A stretch of DNA of 64,000 nucleotides from Gordionus sp. m RMFG-2023 (GCF_954871325.1 NC_088777.1:28187366-28251365); one strand, 5' to 3'. Positions 46,610 to 58,838 are shown, counted from the first letter of the stretch. The notes: a model not told the origin generated them from the sequence alone. Program-made: numbers and translations.

Positions 46610-46857
46610 TGCAAAGAATAAGGCTCTTAACGATATAGCGCGAGGTTCGAGTCAGTAAAAATATATTTTATTAACTAACTTCTTTTACTTTTCTTAAGGT
46701 ATATATACATTTTCTAAAATATAAATTAGAATATAAAACGAAATACAAAAAAGTAAAATAATATTAAAAAAATAAGGTTACGCCGTTTATAAAATAAAAT
46801 TAGATTATAACAAAAAATAAAATTTATATTGTAATAAATAATTAGAATAATGCAACA
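46610..46857 (-). repeat. 5' LTR of the non-autonomous element
   Basis: 248 bp, near-identical to 44912-45164. Confidence 0.9.
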
Positions 46858-46862
46858 ATTAT

Positions 46863-47500
46863 TCTTTGGGAAAGTAAAATTATATTGGAAGTTCTATATT
46901 TATATTGAGATTGAATGGTGTTATATCTGTGAGGAAAAGATTGGTGAAAAGGATTACATCTTTTCCATCTATGAAATTTTTTTCTCCATATTAATTAAGT
47001 TGTAGTTGTTTTAAAATGTCATATTACTATTTATTATATTTTAATAAAGGATATTTTAAATTTTATTGTCATTTGAGAAAATCCATAATTTATAAAATTT
47101 GTAACATAAAATTTTATTATTCAAATTTTTTTTATCATGTCCATCTAAACAAGTATAAGGAAGGAGATAATTGATAAAAGAAATACAAAATTTAAATTTT
47201 GAATCCTTATTTTATTCAAATAATTTTTGAATATATATTGCTGATTTTTTTAACTAAACAATTGATTAATTTATAATTAGACTTATATGTCTTGGTCAAT
47301 CATAGGTTTTAATTAAATAGATTAATAAATTAATCCGGTAACCGATAGATGTTCAACCCTAAGTATGATCAGAATAAAAATTATAAAATCTGCCTTCTAA
47401 AATATAAATATTTATATATTAATTTGTGCTGTAAAGTAATGTAAAAAAAAAGAAACGTAGTTACTAACGTTGTAACCTTGAATTTTATTCATAAAAATAT
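46863..47500. other. AT-rich spacer
   Basis: Nothing recognised. From about 47505 the dispersed repeat shared with 6433 begins. Confidence 0.4.
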
Positions 47501-47639
47501 ATATTTTAGAGGTGATTATAAGCAGTGAATATTATATATTTCAAATCTTACAATTATTATTTTGCTTATCAAATTTTTTTTAAATTTAGAGATAAGAAAT
47601 TATTATAATATATATAAATGATATATAAAAAAATAAGTT

Positions 47640-47965
47640 ATATTATTCAAATGAAACAATATGTTCTCCAAGAGAAAATTAGGTAAGTCTCTTCTCTCTT
47701 TTAAAAAATCACATAAATTTTTCAAAATATTTTGTTTTGTTTGGTATCTACGATTTTTTTTGGGAGTGTATGTCTGAATCCTCCATTGGCCGATTTGTCC
47801 AGGTCGACTTTTATTTCCTTCATCATCTTTTCAAAATATTTTCTTTTGTATGTTATCTACGATTTTTTAGGAGTGTATGCCTGATTCCTCCATTGGCCGA
47901 TTTGTCCATGTCGACGGCTATTTCCATCATCATCTTTTCAATTAGTTCCTATATCTTAGGTTTTT
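47640..47965 (-). pseudogene. second MULE-type transposase tail, internally duplicated
   Basis: Aligns with 6573-6790: the minus strand reads ELIEKMMMEIAVDMDK near 47940-47890, compared with ELIEKMRMEIAVGVGK in the first copy. The block with GGGAGTGTATGTCTGAATCC and CCTCCATTGGCCGATTTGTC is present twice in tandem (starts about 47758 and 47865, period about 107 bp). It is more damaged than the first copy, with stops in every frame. The alignment with the first copy begins near 47505 outside the coding part. Confidence 0.6.
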
Positions 47966-47969
47966 TGTG

Positions 47970-49370
47970 GAAAATTTATCATGTTTTCTTTCTTTTCCTG
48001 GAAATTATTTTCCTCTTACGATTATTTTTATTCATAATAAAATAGTTGCGCCACTATGGGTAGGGTGAAGAGTATGTTTACAGAATAATTTTTTTTTAAA
48101 GTTAAAGAATAAAAAAAACATTTTTTTTTCTATATACAAACAGGCAAAGCTGTCATTCCCTTAGTTGTGATGATTTAAAGAAACATGTTATCTTATCCAT
48201 ATAAAATTATTTTCTTTGCAAAAATAATTAAAATAAAACACTTGGAGACAATTATTTTTTTTTATGTACGATTTCATATTTTAATAAAAGAAAAATAAAG
48301 AAATAAAATTATCGATTTTCGTGTTTCAAGAGAAAAAAAAAATTGAAGTAAGTAAAAAAAAAATAGATACATTAAAACGTAGTTGTTTGTTGTTGTAATA
48401 CCTGAGTGTTGTTTTGATAGTTAAGTAACTATATATAAACTAATAATTATATAAGATGATTTAACATAGTCTGGTATCAAACAAACAGCCAAAATCATCG
48501 CAATTTGAACAAATATTTGAATGCTTAGTTAGAAAATGGAATTAATGTAGAAAAAAATAATAAAGCCTACTAATATATAATTAAATTTAAATGTATAATA
48601 AAATTTGAAAGATTAGTAAATGAGATTTATTTTTCTTAGTTTACCCAAGAGTAGAACTAAGCAAATTCAATTTAATTAAATCATAACTAAACCCGATTAA
48701 AAGATTTTTATCCCGAAGCTGACTTGCTTGCAGGGCTATGCTATTTAAAAATTATAAACAACTCCGGGTCTGGACCCCATATTTGAACCTCGGGTTTGTG
48801 CTCATAGCAGGCTTGAGCACAAACTTGGTTCGTAAATTTTACGCCCAAGCAAATTAACAACACTTGTGCCAATCATTTTTAAATTTTAGACGCAACACGG
48901 CTCGAATTTTCTACAAAAGCTTGGAGAGGAAAAGTTACTTCAAAATATATTTTTTTATCTGCCTGATTGATTAAATTTGAAGAGGCATCTTATAATATTC
49001 GTTTTTCTCTCCCTTTTTTCATTATATACTATATGTCCGCTTTAGACTCCAAATATTCTTAAAAATATTTAAAAAATAAAAACATTTAATTGTACTATAA
49101 AATTATTTATTTTTTATTACTGTTGACATTTAAATAACAATGTACACTCTAAAATTATTTTAAAAATTACATTTTCTAAGTGTAAGCTATTATGGAATAA
49201 AATGGGGGCAATCTTCAAACTCTGCAGCCATTTTTAAGGGACGCATGGGAAAGAAGGAAATTAATAGATAGTCATATTAAGGATAATTGCATATGACGAC
49301 TCTTATGACATATCTGAATTACAAAGATTTTCAGATAAAGACAAGTCGTTCAATGCGCGTTTCTTTTTAA
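47970..49370. other. AT-rich spacer
   Basis: No gene recognised. A GC-richer patch at about 48740-48850 contains CTCCGGGTCTGGACCCC and an inverted pair TGTGCTCA/TTGAGCACA, possibly a worn hAT subterminal region. Confidence 0.35.
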
Positions 49371-49372
49371 GG

Positions 49373-49452
49373 TAACCGTAACGGGTTCCCTTTTTCAGAT
49401 GTAACGAGTAACTGTAACGCGTTTCTTTTTTGTAGTAACGTTTACAGCACTA
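49373..49452. mobile_element. solitary hAT-like end
   Basis: Read inward from about 49452 on the minus strand: TAGTGCTGTAAACGTTACT, then AAACGCGTTACAGTTACTCG and AACCCGTTACGGTTACC. Repeated GTTAC phrases next to an AGTGCTGTAAACGTTAC-like terminus are typical of one widespread hAT group (family knowledge). No partner end was seen. Confidence 0.5.
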
Positions 49453-49639
49453 GAAGTAATTAAAAAAATTTAATATGATATACTGGATTTTGTTAACTTT
49501 TCAATTTTTAACTATCCACTTAAAGATCTTCATAAATATATACACATTCCACTAACAATGTAAAATTTATTTTTGGGTTCAGAAATTTCAGATTAATCTT
49601 TTATACCTAACAATTAACATAAGCCAGATAGTCTACATT

Positions 49640-50200
49640 CTGTTATAAACAATAATCATTTATATTAATTAATTATTATTGTTAATATGACCGATTAATA
49701 CTAACCTTAAAATTGTTTTTTTTATGTTGATATAAATTGATTTTTTTATAATTTGTGTAGATTGATTTTTATTATATAAATTTTTATATATTAATATGAA
49801 AATTATTATATAAACCTGATTTTTTAATATTTTATAATATATTGCATAAATTATCATATAATTATTTTAATTATTTATATTTAAATATTTCTTTATATAT
49901 AATTTAATTATACCTTATATATATATTTAAATATTACTTTATATATATATTTAAATATTACTTTAGATATATATAATTATTTATTAAATATTGCTTTATA
50001 TATAATTTAATATTTTAATTATTTATTAAATATTACTTTATATATAATTTAATATTAACTTATATATATTTAAATATTACTTTAGATATATTTAAATATT
50101 TTATATTTAATTAAATATTCATAAATATATATTGCATAAATTATAATATAAATATTTTAAAATTTATTAAATTTAAATGTTAAATGTGTCTTGTTTGTAT
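49640..50200. repeat. TA-rich low-complexity tract
   Basis: Irregular repeats of TATATTTAAATATTACTTTA. No coding sequence. The short open frame on the minus strand is compositional. Confidence 0.7.
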
Positions 50201-50310
50201 TCACCAACTTTCTTTCATTTGACTCCAAACAGCTGTGGGAATATTTCGGCCCCGAACCAGGTTATTATCCTTACGTTTATTAGATTTGATATATTTGATC
50301 GGTGAATCTA

Positions 50311-50625
50311 TTTATCGCTCGGCTGAAAATATCGCTCGGCTAGGAAATATCGTTCGGCTAACCACACTATAAATCATTTTATTACTAAATATCGCTCGGC
50401 TAGGAAATATAGCTCGGCTAACCACATAATAAATCATTTATTACTAAATATCGCTCTGCTGAGAAATGTCGCTCGGCTAACCACACAATAAATCATTTAC
50501 TAAATATCGCTCGGCTGGAAAATGTTGCTCGGCTAATGACAAAATAAATCAAATTCTAGACTAGTGACATAATAAATCATTTATTACTAAATATCGCTCG
50601 GCTGAGAAATATCGCTCGGCTATAA
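50311..50625. repeat. left ATCGCTCGGCT array
   Basis: Eleven copies of the 11-mer with a few variants (CGTTCGG, AGCTCGG, GCTCTGC). Each pair is separated by GAAAT or GGAAAT and followed by AACCACAC or ACTAAAT phrases. Confidence 0.92.
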
Positions 50626-52177
50626 ATAATCCTCTATTTATATATTATATTTACTATCATATTCTAAGTGAGCTTTCATTTTCTTAATATTAATTGAGTA
50701 TTATTAATTTTTATATATAAAATAAGTGTTTGGAGGTATAAAAAAATTTCCATTAGATATTTAAACATCAATACTTTTATAAAATTAAATTTAACCATAA
50801 TCCTTATTTTTTATAAAAGTAATAAAAATAATATTCTATAATTTTTTTTAAATAAAAATAATGAATGGATTTAATATATATTTTTAAATAAAATACTACC
50901 AAGTTAGCCTCCTAAATCAACACACCCACTTAGTAACTTGACCCAATCCACGTCATGTACGCAACCTTCTTCCACTGTACTAAGTTTGAGACTGTTCCTC
51001 CCTATCAAAAGTGAAATAGTAAGTATAATCACATTCTGTTTCAGATATTATAGCTTTAATACATTTATAAAATAAAATTTACTCATTTTTTTACATTCAT
51101 GATAGTAAAAAAAAATATTTTTCTATCCTCTAGATGAAATTTTTTTTATCATTCAAATTTAGAAAACAAAAATTTATATTTCATCAATATACATAATTAG
51201 GTTTATAATATAGTGAAGTGAAATTGTCCCGACCTTCGCCTCCCCCTTTCTTATATTTCTAGAATAACCAATATTATTTATTTCGTCAATATATATAATT
51301 ATATTATCTTAAATATATATTTTAATCCTATCTTCGCCGATGCCGAATAAATTATATTTTATATAAATAATCACTTATATTATAACAGCATTATTATTAT
51401 ATATATATATCGTGAAATTATGATTTATAATTATGCATCAATAAAAAGAATTACTCGAATTACTCTGATCAATGGAAATGGTAAAATTTAAAAAAGACTA
51501 CTAATTAATTTACAAAAATATAGAAAAGAATACAATTAAAAACACCGTTAGACATTTTAGTGCATCTTGGTAGAATAAGTTAAAATAGACCAGTCCAAAA
51601 TTTTTGTTTTCTAAATTTGAATGATAAAAAAAAATTCATCTAGAGGATAGAAAAATATTTTTTTTTACTATCATGAATGTAAAAAAAATGAGTAAATTTT
51701 ATTTATAAATGTATTGAAGCTATAATATCTGAAACAGAATGTGATTATACTTACTATTTCACTTTTGATAGGGAGGAACAGTCTCAAACTTAGTACAGTG
51801 GAAGAAGGTTGCGTACATGACGTGGATTGGATCAAGTTACTAAGTGGGTGTGTTGATTTAGGAGGCTAACTTGGTAGTATTTAGATATTTAAATAAAATA
51901 TATTAAATCCATTCATTATTTTTATTTAGAAAAAATTAATAATATTGACGCCATCTAGCGGATAGAATATTATTTTTATTACTTTTATAAAAAATAAGGA
52001 TTATGGTTAAATTTTATTTTATAAAAGTATTGATGCTTAAATATCTAATAGAAATTTTTTATACCTCCAAACACTTATTTTATATATAAAAATGAATAAT
52101 ACTCAATTAATATTAAGAAAATGAAAGCTCCCTTAGAATATGATAGTAAATATAATATATAAATAGAGGATTATTTA

Positions 52178-52419
52178 TAGCCGAGCTATATTTCTCAGCC
52201 GAGCGATATTTAGTAATAAATGATTTATTGTGTTAGCCGAGCGATATTTCCTAGCCGAGCGATATTTAGTAATAAAATGATTTATAGTGTGGTTAGCCGA
52301 GCGATATTTTCAGCCGAGCGATAAATAGACCCACCCATAAAATGATTTATAGTGTGGTTAGCCGAGCGATATTTCCTAGCCGAGCGTTATTTTCAGCCGA
52401 GCGATAAATAGACCCACCC
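52178..52419. repeat. right AGCCGAGCGAT array
   Basis: Nine copies of the reverse complement of the left unit, including a terminal block present twice (ends TAGACCCACCC at about 52336 and 52419). Confidence 0.92.
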
Positions 52420-52454
52420 GTAAATATATAAAATTTGCCTAAAATTAAATTAAA

Positions 52455-54365
52455 TTCGAATTGAGATGACTACCTAATTTATTGAGATGACTACCTTAAC
52501 TATTGAGATGACTACCTAATCTATTAATATGACTGCCTAATCTATTGAGATGACTACCTAATCTATTAAGATGATTACCTATTAAGATGACTACCTATTA
52601 AGATGACTACCTATTGAGATGACTACCTATTGAGATGACTACCTATTGAGATGACTACCTAATCTATTGATATGACCAATGCTTAATCTATTGAGATGAC
52701 TACCTAATCTATTGATATGACCAATGCCTAATCTATTGATATGACCAATGCCTAATCTATTGAGATGACTACCTAATCTATTGAGATGACTACCTAATCT
52801 ATTGATATGACCAATGCCTAATCTATTGAGATGAATACCTAATCTATTGATATGACCAATGCCTAATCTATTGAGATGACTACCTAATCTATTGAGATGA
52901 CTTCCTAATCTATTGAGATGACTACCTAATCTATTAAGATGACCAAGAATCAAACCTTAGCACGTTCTTTCATGCAAAAAGCTTCTTTCTTCAGGGTGTC
53001 CTGGCTCTGGATGTTGGACTGGAATATGATAACCAGCACCTAACCTAATGTGACAACCTAGAAAGAACTGATATTGAAGTTGAACGATAGGTTATGAATT
53101 CTATATTGTGAGACCAATGATGATTACTTATTATTCTAATCCACGCAAGAAGAAAAGTTATTATAAATTAAAATTTTATGCCGAGATAAAGGCATGTTGT
53201 AAATTTACTTATTAAAATAACTTAAATGTAAATCAATAATGGACATATTTGAACACATAAAAAGCCTTAAAAAAATTATTTACTTAATTTCTTAGTGAAA
53301 TATTGATATTTTTTTAATTTCTAATATGATGACCAATTGTTGTAAATTAACTAAACCTAAAGATGAATTCTTAGCTATAATTAAAAATAAACCATTAAAA
53401 ATTTTAAACAAAAAGATAAAACTTTAATTTTAAATATATTAAAATGTAATTAAAACATATGAATTAAAAGGTTTAAATCACATGATTGATTTAAATAACC
53501 CTTATAAGTAATACTTAATATGATAAAAATGTTTTTGAAATAAAGCTTTTGAAGACAAGTGGTTATGTAACATCTTCATTTTAGATAAGTATTTAAATGA
53601 TGTGATGAGATCATTTTCTAAAAATTATCTTATGAAGAATTTTTATTAAAAATAATACTTTTTGAATTAAAACTAGGGTGTGAAATTTAAATTTTTTATT
53701 TAAAGAGAGGGAAATGTGAATAATATTTTATTTGAATATTTTAAACCTCGGAGATTGAAAATAAATAAAAATAAATTAAATATTAAAACGCAACTTAAAT
53801 TATTAAAATAAAATATCAAAACGCTACTTAAATTATTAAAATATAAAATATATAAAACGCAAAATTTAAAAAAAAACGCGAAATTTTATATAATAATCTT
53901 TTTTGATTTATCATTCTTACGGAATTCTACATATTTCATTCCATATTCCAAAATTTTTATTCCAAATTCTTTTTTTTCAAATTTAAAATTTTATTCCGTA
54001 TTCCATATTTCAAATTTGATCAATTATTCCTTATGATAATGATAACGTACAACAATTTTAACAAACCTACGAAAACGTATGGACTCACGCGACTCAAACA
54101 GACTTATGCGCCCACCGATCAGCAACTTGATACTTTGTCGAAGAGGGGAATGTTAATTGTGTTGTTTATTTAAATTTATGATCAGTTGAAATAATTTATT
54201 TTAATGTTAATTGAGTATTAATTTGAATATCTATTGAAATGTTTTAGTATATATACCAGTTGATTGTTATACATATTATTATTATTATTTGATTTTTTAA
54301 AAGTAGAAATAAAATTTAATTCGAAACTCAAAATATAACTTGTTTCTTTCAATTCTATAACTCAT
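52455..54365 (+). mobile_element. inverted, mosaic relative of the non-autonomous LTR element, remnant
   Basis: From the minisatellite (52460) to about 53900 the sequence is the diverged reverse complement of 46575-45420. Shared phrases include ACCAAGAATCAAACCTTAGC, GGATGTTGGACTGGAATATG, GAATTCTATATTGTGAGACC and CTCGGAGATTGAAAAT. After that it differs: a purine tract GAAGAGGGGAA (about 54140-54150) leads into an LTR-like TGTTAATTGTGTTGTTTATT unlike the LTR of the 44912 element. It resembles instead the style of the second gypsy element's 3' region (GACTCACGCGACTC, ACTTATGCGC). No 5' LTR was found. It is broken. Confidence 0.7.
52460..52945. repeat. 21/24-bp minisatellite
   Basis: About 22 units of CTATTGAGATGACTACCTAAT (two splitting variants) and a longer CTATTGATATGACCAATGCC form. 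Both unit lengths are multiples of three, which creates a long minus-strand frame of repeated SHLNRLG. It is the counterpart of the array at 46325-46575. Confidence 0.92.
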
Positions 54366-55209
54366 CATATAAACAAAACTATTTAACTAGTTTAGAAAAA
54401 GAGTGTTATTCATTATTTTTGCCTTATAATTTAGAGATAAAATATGTCTTAGATTTTTGAAAGATAAGAGCATTGGATCTTCCTAAACTTTCAATATTAG
54501 CTAGAAAGGTTCTGTGCCAGGGGCGTCGATAGCCTTCCCAATCTCAGGGGGCTCAACTTAAAAAAGGGTGGAGGGATTTGCCCCTATACCCCCCAATTTG
54601 CTGGTCTTCGGCCGGGTTTTATATTAATATATTATACTTTTTTAAAATTTGCTAACTGAACAATTACTCTGATTTTTATATTTTGACATTTATTTTATTA
54701 TGCATACAAAATAAACTGGCATATTAAAAACGACATAATGCAATAATATAATTCTTAGCAACTTACATTGACAGTATAGCTCTCTGTTGCTATTTTAAAC
54801 AATGTTTTATAGAATGGACTAATAAGGAAAAATTTATTGGCCTAAACCCAATCAACAATTTTTGAAGGAGAGAGTATAAACGACCAATCCAAATCATAAA
54901 ACTATATGGTGGTTAGAGCTTCCTCTTAGATGACATGGTGGAAGCTAGATAAGCTATCGAGAAAATTATTGTGAGATATTAAATTTCTAGAAGATTATCT
55001 TCCATTTTAAATGATAGTAATAATCTTAAATTACATAGCAACACAAATAATAGATGCTGGTTAATTTGCAGTAATAGCCATGACACTCACGATGTAAACT
55101 AATATCAAAATTTATTATGTTGGATAAATTGAAATAAAAACACTAAAAATCTTTGGAAGAAATAATTATGCAAATATATTGAAGCCTGGAGTTATTTATA
55201 CGGCAATGC

Positions 55210-56951
55210 TATTATATCGATTAAAGTTTTTAATAAAACTACTTTTATTTGTAATTCTTTAACTTCTAATAATATGCAATTTGATTAACCTCGATAATAT
55301 AATATTACATGTCATAATAATATAATATACAAATATAAGGTGACCTTTAAATATATCTTACAATAATAAATATTCAAATGTAACATATCTTCTTTCCCAC
55401 CAAGTTAAGATCGTCATTTACCAAGTTCAAATTCATCTATTAATCTTTTTGTTGACTTTAGTTCCCTTGTTGGATAACCCGTTTGCATTCCTTTTTGACT
55501 TAATTCAATTGTTTTGATTTGATTTCGCGTAGTTGGTCGGAATGTTTTAATACGGTTTTGTACGTTTATTTTTTTTTCCTTTTTCTTCTTCCCTTTTCCA
55601 GGATTGTGATGGTGATTCTAGTTTTTCGACCAATTGTTCCCACCATCACTGTTTTATTTTCGCTTGTTATTAAATCATCATTTATTTGTAGATCTATAGC
55701 GATTTTTGCGATTCGTTGGTAGAATTATTCTCAATCGTAGTTAACCTGAAGTTTTACGTACCACTACCATTGGAGTACTCCAGGTTACTCTATATAGTTT
55801 GTCAATATTCACGTTACCATTATCATTATATTGTTGATCATGTTAATTTCTACATATGTTGGTAACGATAAGTCAAATTCTATAATTCCTGCTATGTCAA
55901 ATTTTATCACGGAAATCCAAATAGGCTGTATCAATATTTTGATAGTGCCCTTTATATCATAAATTCTATAATCCATGGAAATCTAAATAGGCTGCATCAA
56001 TCATTTTGATAGTGCCCTTTATCGTTATAAATTCTATAATCATGGAAATCTAAATAGGCTGCATCGTGCCTTTATAGTATAAATTCTATAATCCATGGAA
56101 ATCTAAATAGGCTGCATCAATCATTTTGATAGTGCCCTTTATCATTATCATAAATTTTATAATCCATGGAAATCTACATAGGCTGCATCGTGCTTTTATC
56201 GTATAAATTCTATAATCCATGGAAATCTAAATAGGCTGCATCAATCATTTTGTTAGTGCCCTTTATCATTATCATAAATTCTATAATCCATGGAAATCTA
56301 AATAGGCTGCATCGTGCCTTTATCGTATAAATTCTATAATCCATGGAATCTAAATAGGCTGCATCAATCATTTTGATAATGCCCTTTATCATTATCATAA
56401 GTTTTATAATTTTGTTAAGTTTCACGGTTGGTCTTCTTGTATCGTAAACATAGTTCTCCGGCGATTAATTGATCGCGAATTCTTAATTCTTTATTGTGGA
56501 TTCAGTAGGGCCGCGACTTAATCTAATGAAATAAATTGCTCCTCTATCAATAGAAAATTTTGAGGATATTTTATGTGTCTATAGTCGTCAGTAGCCCATT
56601 TATCTCATTTATCTTTTATCCATAATTGCTAAATCAATTTATTTTTGAATTTTTTTAACAAAAAAAAATTATAATTCTATATAATATTTAACTTGACCGA
56701 AGATAGAAAACCGCGCGACCTTTTACCTCGTCGCCAAATATTATATCGATTAAAGTTTTTAAAAAAACGATAATACTTTTATTTGTAATTCTTTTGGTAT
56801 ATATACATTTATATAATTATCCAATTTAATTTCTAATAATATGCAATTTGATTAACCTCGATAATATAATATTACATGTCGGAATAATATAATATACAAA
56901 TATATAGTGACATTTAAATATATCTTACAATAATAAATATTAATGAAACGT
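55210..56951 (-). mobile_element. non-autonomous LTR-type element with internal minisatellite, fossil
   Basis: Direct repeats of about 185-215 bp at 55210-55393 and 56739-56951 share TTATATCGATTAAAGTTTTT, ATGCAATTTGATTAACCTCG and ACAATAATAAATATT. On the minus strand the upper repeat is followed by a primer-site-like TGGCGACGAGGTAAAAGG and the lower one is preceded by a purine tract GGTGGGAAAGAAGA, the expected order for 5' LTR, PBS, PPT and 3' LTR. No coding region. LTR copies differ clearly, so it is older than the 44912 element. No TSD could be fixed. It sits inside the hAT at 54518. Confidence 0.65.
55905..56420. repeat. minisatellite of 56-70 bp units, about eight copies
   Basis: Units of AATCCATGGAAATCTAAATA followed by GGCTGCATC, then either AATCATTTTGATAGTGCCC or a shorter GTGCCTTTAT form, alternating long and short. 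It lies near the 5' side of the LTR-type element, as in the 44912 element. Confidence 0.9.
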
Positions 56952-57936
56952 TTTCTTACTATAAAATAAGGACCAGAATGATATGATAAAACAATTAAGA
57001 TTTTACATATTATCGCACCACCTTGATATATTATATCTTAAAATAATAGTAGTTTGTAATAATATCAAAAATATACTTGTATTAAAAATTTAACTCAAGA
57101 CTGTTTTTCGAAAAAGAAAAAATAGCTTTCCTACACGTAAAAAAGAGAAGAAAAGATATCAAATTTATTACAACTATAGAAGAATGAATAATAAAATGTT
57201 TAATTTTTAAAATTATTTATATCTAAATAGATGGCGCTAAATACTTGAATGCAATTTGTTATTATATTTATTATCAAAACCATTTATTAGTAAAATTTAT
57301 TATAATATTAACTGTAATATATTATATAACTATCAAATACGTCTATAAAAGTGGCATTATATCTAATATTTTATAAACAACTGTATATAGTAGAGGATTA
57401 TAAACTATAATATATCTACGACCTTGAAAATATTTTTAAGGTATCATAATAAAATTTAATAAATATACAGTTGATTAGTCATTTTGAACTCGGCTAATTA
57501 CAATATTAAATTTGTTTATTTTTAAATAATAAATCATTGTATATATTTAATTAGGGTTAAATAATAATTTAAATAATAAAAGTCAATTAAACACTGTTAA
57601 AGCTAAATTAATATTTAGTGAGTTATTGATATTATATTTTTAATACAGAATTTGATTGCAAGCCGACTTAGTGAATATATAATTTATATGTATTAATCTA
57701 ATCTAATTATTAAAATAATATTCATTTAATAAAAATTTAATAGTCTTATTTTCTAAAAAATAAAATTATATCTATATATTACTTAATGGAATTATAAAAG
57801 AAATCATTCAGTGGGCAATCAAAAAAACAAATTTTTAATTCAAGGGGATATTAAAGAGCCATTAAAAAAAAAATTTTTAGCTTAAGGGGGCTATTCAAAT
57901 TTTCAGGGGCTCGATAGCGACGCCACTGTTCTGTGC

Positions 57937-58838
57937 GTAGCTACTAACGCACTCAGTGAGTGTGAATTTTCCATAGTTGGGCTCACTCTGAACTTTAAAA
58001 TTTATACATGATAATTAATCGCCAGTCGATCGTTTTAAAAAAAGAAACTTGGCCGCCGATAATGCTATCGGCGCACAGGTCTAAATATACAGGATTAAAC
58101 AATTGATAATATATTTTAAATAATAAATGATAATATTTTCGTTCAAAGGTACTAGAATTAAATCAGAGAAATTTAATGGGTCTGCCATATCTATTCAGTT
58201 AGTCAACAACTCATAAACATAATTATTTCTTATTAGAAAGATGTTTCTTTTTTAACAAAATCTCCTGCTATGCAAAAAAGGGTAAGATCTTTCTCGCTTA
58301 GGACTATTAATATATATTTTTTAAATCTTACATTTAATGATGGGAATGAATGAAAGCTCCTCTAAGAAATCACAAAATATAAATAATAATAATTTATAAT
58401 GCTAACGTTGTAGTTAGCCATTTATTAAAATAATAATAAATAAATAGACCGTTTCAGTTTTGAAAAAACTAAGGAAAAAAATGCTCTTGACAAAGTTTCA
58501 ACACTAATCGTAAAAAAGAGCAATGTCTCCCCAAAATAACGTGTTTTGTTTATATGTAAATATCACATGCTCACGGATGATATATTCTAAAACAATTAAG
58601 TTATATCGTAAAAACTTGTATATATATATATGTCATTTAGGTGATGTTCGTTTCCTTATGTTGATTATTTAATTTGTGGATTGAAGGTCGGCTGGAAGTT
58701 CGTCAGTTGGGCTCAAACGATGTTTTGGCAAATCGTAGGTTGAATCGATCTTTGTAATAGCCATAGCTTTGTTTATTCTGTTCTAAAGTTAGGGATCTAG
58801 CGCCTCATTTCGTAAAATGCCGAGGTTGAATCGGAAAC
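57937..58838. other. spacer, nothing recognised
   Basis: A compact hairpin CCGATAATGCTATCGG is at about 58052-58067. No frame above 60 codons is convincing. Slightly less AT-rich than the hAT interiors. Confidence 0.4.

Larger units (their letters stand above)
44912..46857 (-). mobile_element. non-autonomous LTR retrotransposon, 1.95 kb, young
   Basis: LTRs at 44912-45164 (253 bp) and 46610-46857 (248 bp) are about 98-99 percent identical by eye. The 5-bp TSD is ATTAT (44907-44911 and 46858-46862). Read on the minus strand: 5' LTR (46857 to 46610), a primer-site-like TGATGCCCCGGGTCTGG, a minisatellite, a second primer-site-like TGGTGTCCCGGCTCTGG (about 46250-46266), 1.1 kb of AT-rich sequence without coding capacity, a purine tract AGAAGAAGGAGAA (45165-45177), then the 3' LTR. 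It has the structure of a LARD/TRIM-like element that would depend on another element's enzymes. It looks structurally whole for its type. Confidence 0.9.
50300..52419. mobile_element. foldback element, arms about 0.85 kb, loop about 0.42 kb
   Basis: The left arm (50300 to about 51173) is the reverse complement of the right arm (about 51597-52419). The outer 300 bp of each arm is an array of ATCGCTCGGCT (11 copies left, 9 right as AGCCGAGCGAT), paired in 40-50 bp higher-order units with AACCACACTATAAATCATTT. The inner part of the arms is unique sequence, e.g. CTAAGTTTGAGACTGTTCC. The outer ends read inward GGTGAATCTATTTATCGC and GGTGGGTCTATTTATCGC. The right arm carries an extra 85-bp terminal duplication. 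No coding capacity in arms or loop, no certain TSD. The layout of tandem subrepeats forming long inverted ends matches the foldback (FB/TIR-repeat) type of DNA element. Confidence 0.85.
54518..57928. mobile_element. non-autonomous hAT transposon, 3.4 kb, 8-bp TSD
   Basis: Left end CAGGGGCGTCGATAGCC and right end reading inward CAGTGGCGTCGCTATCGAGC, flanked by an exact TSD TTCTGTGC (54510-54517 and 57929-57936). No transposase remnant seen. It contains an LTR-type insertion (55210-56951). Its internal segment 57225-57420 is also present in the outermost nested hAT at 63340-63520, so the two are relatives. Confidence 0.92.

Noticed and set aside
52639-52953. Long minus-strand frame of SHLNRLG repeats
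   Set aside because: It is the translation of a minisatellite with 21- and 24-bp units; the same array at 46325 does not keep a frame and the strand is antisense to the element.
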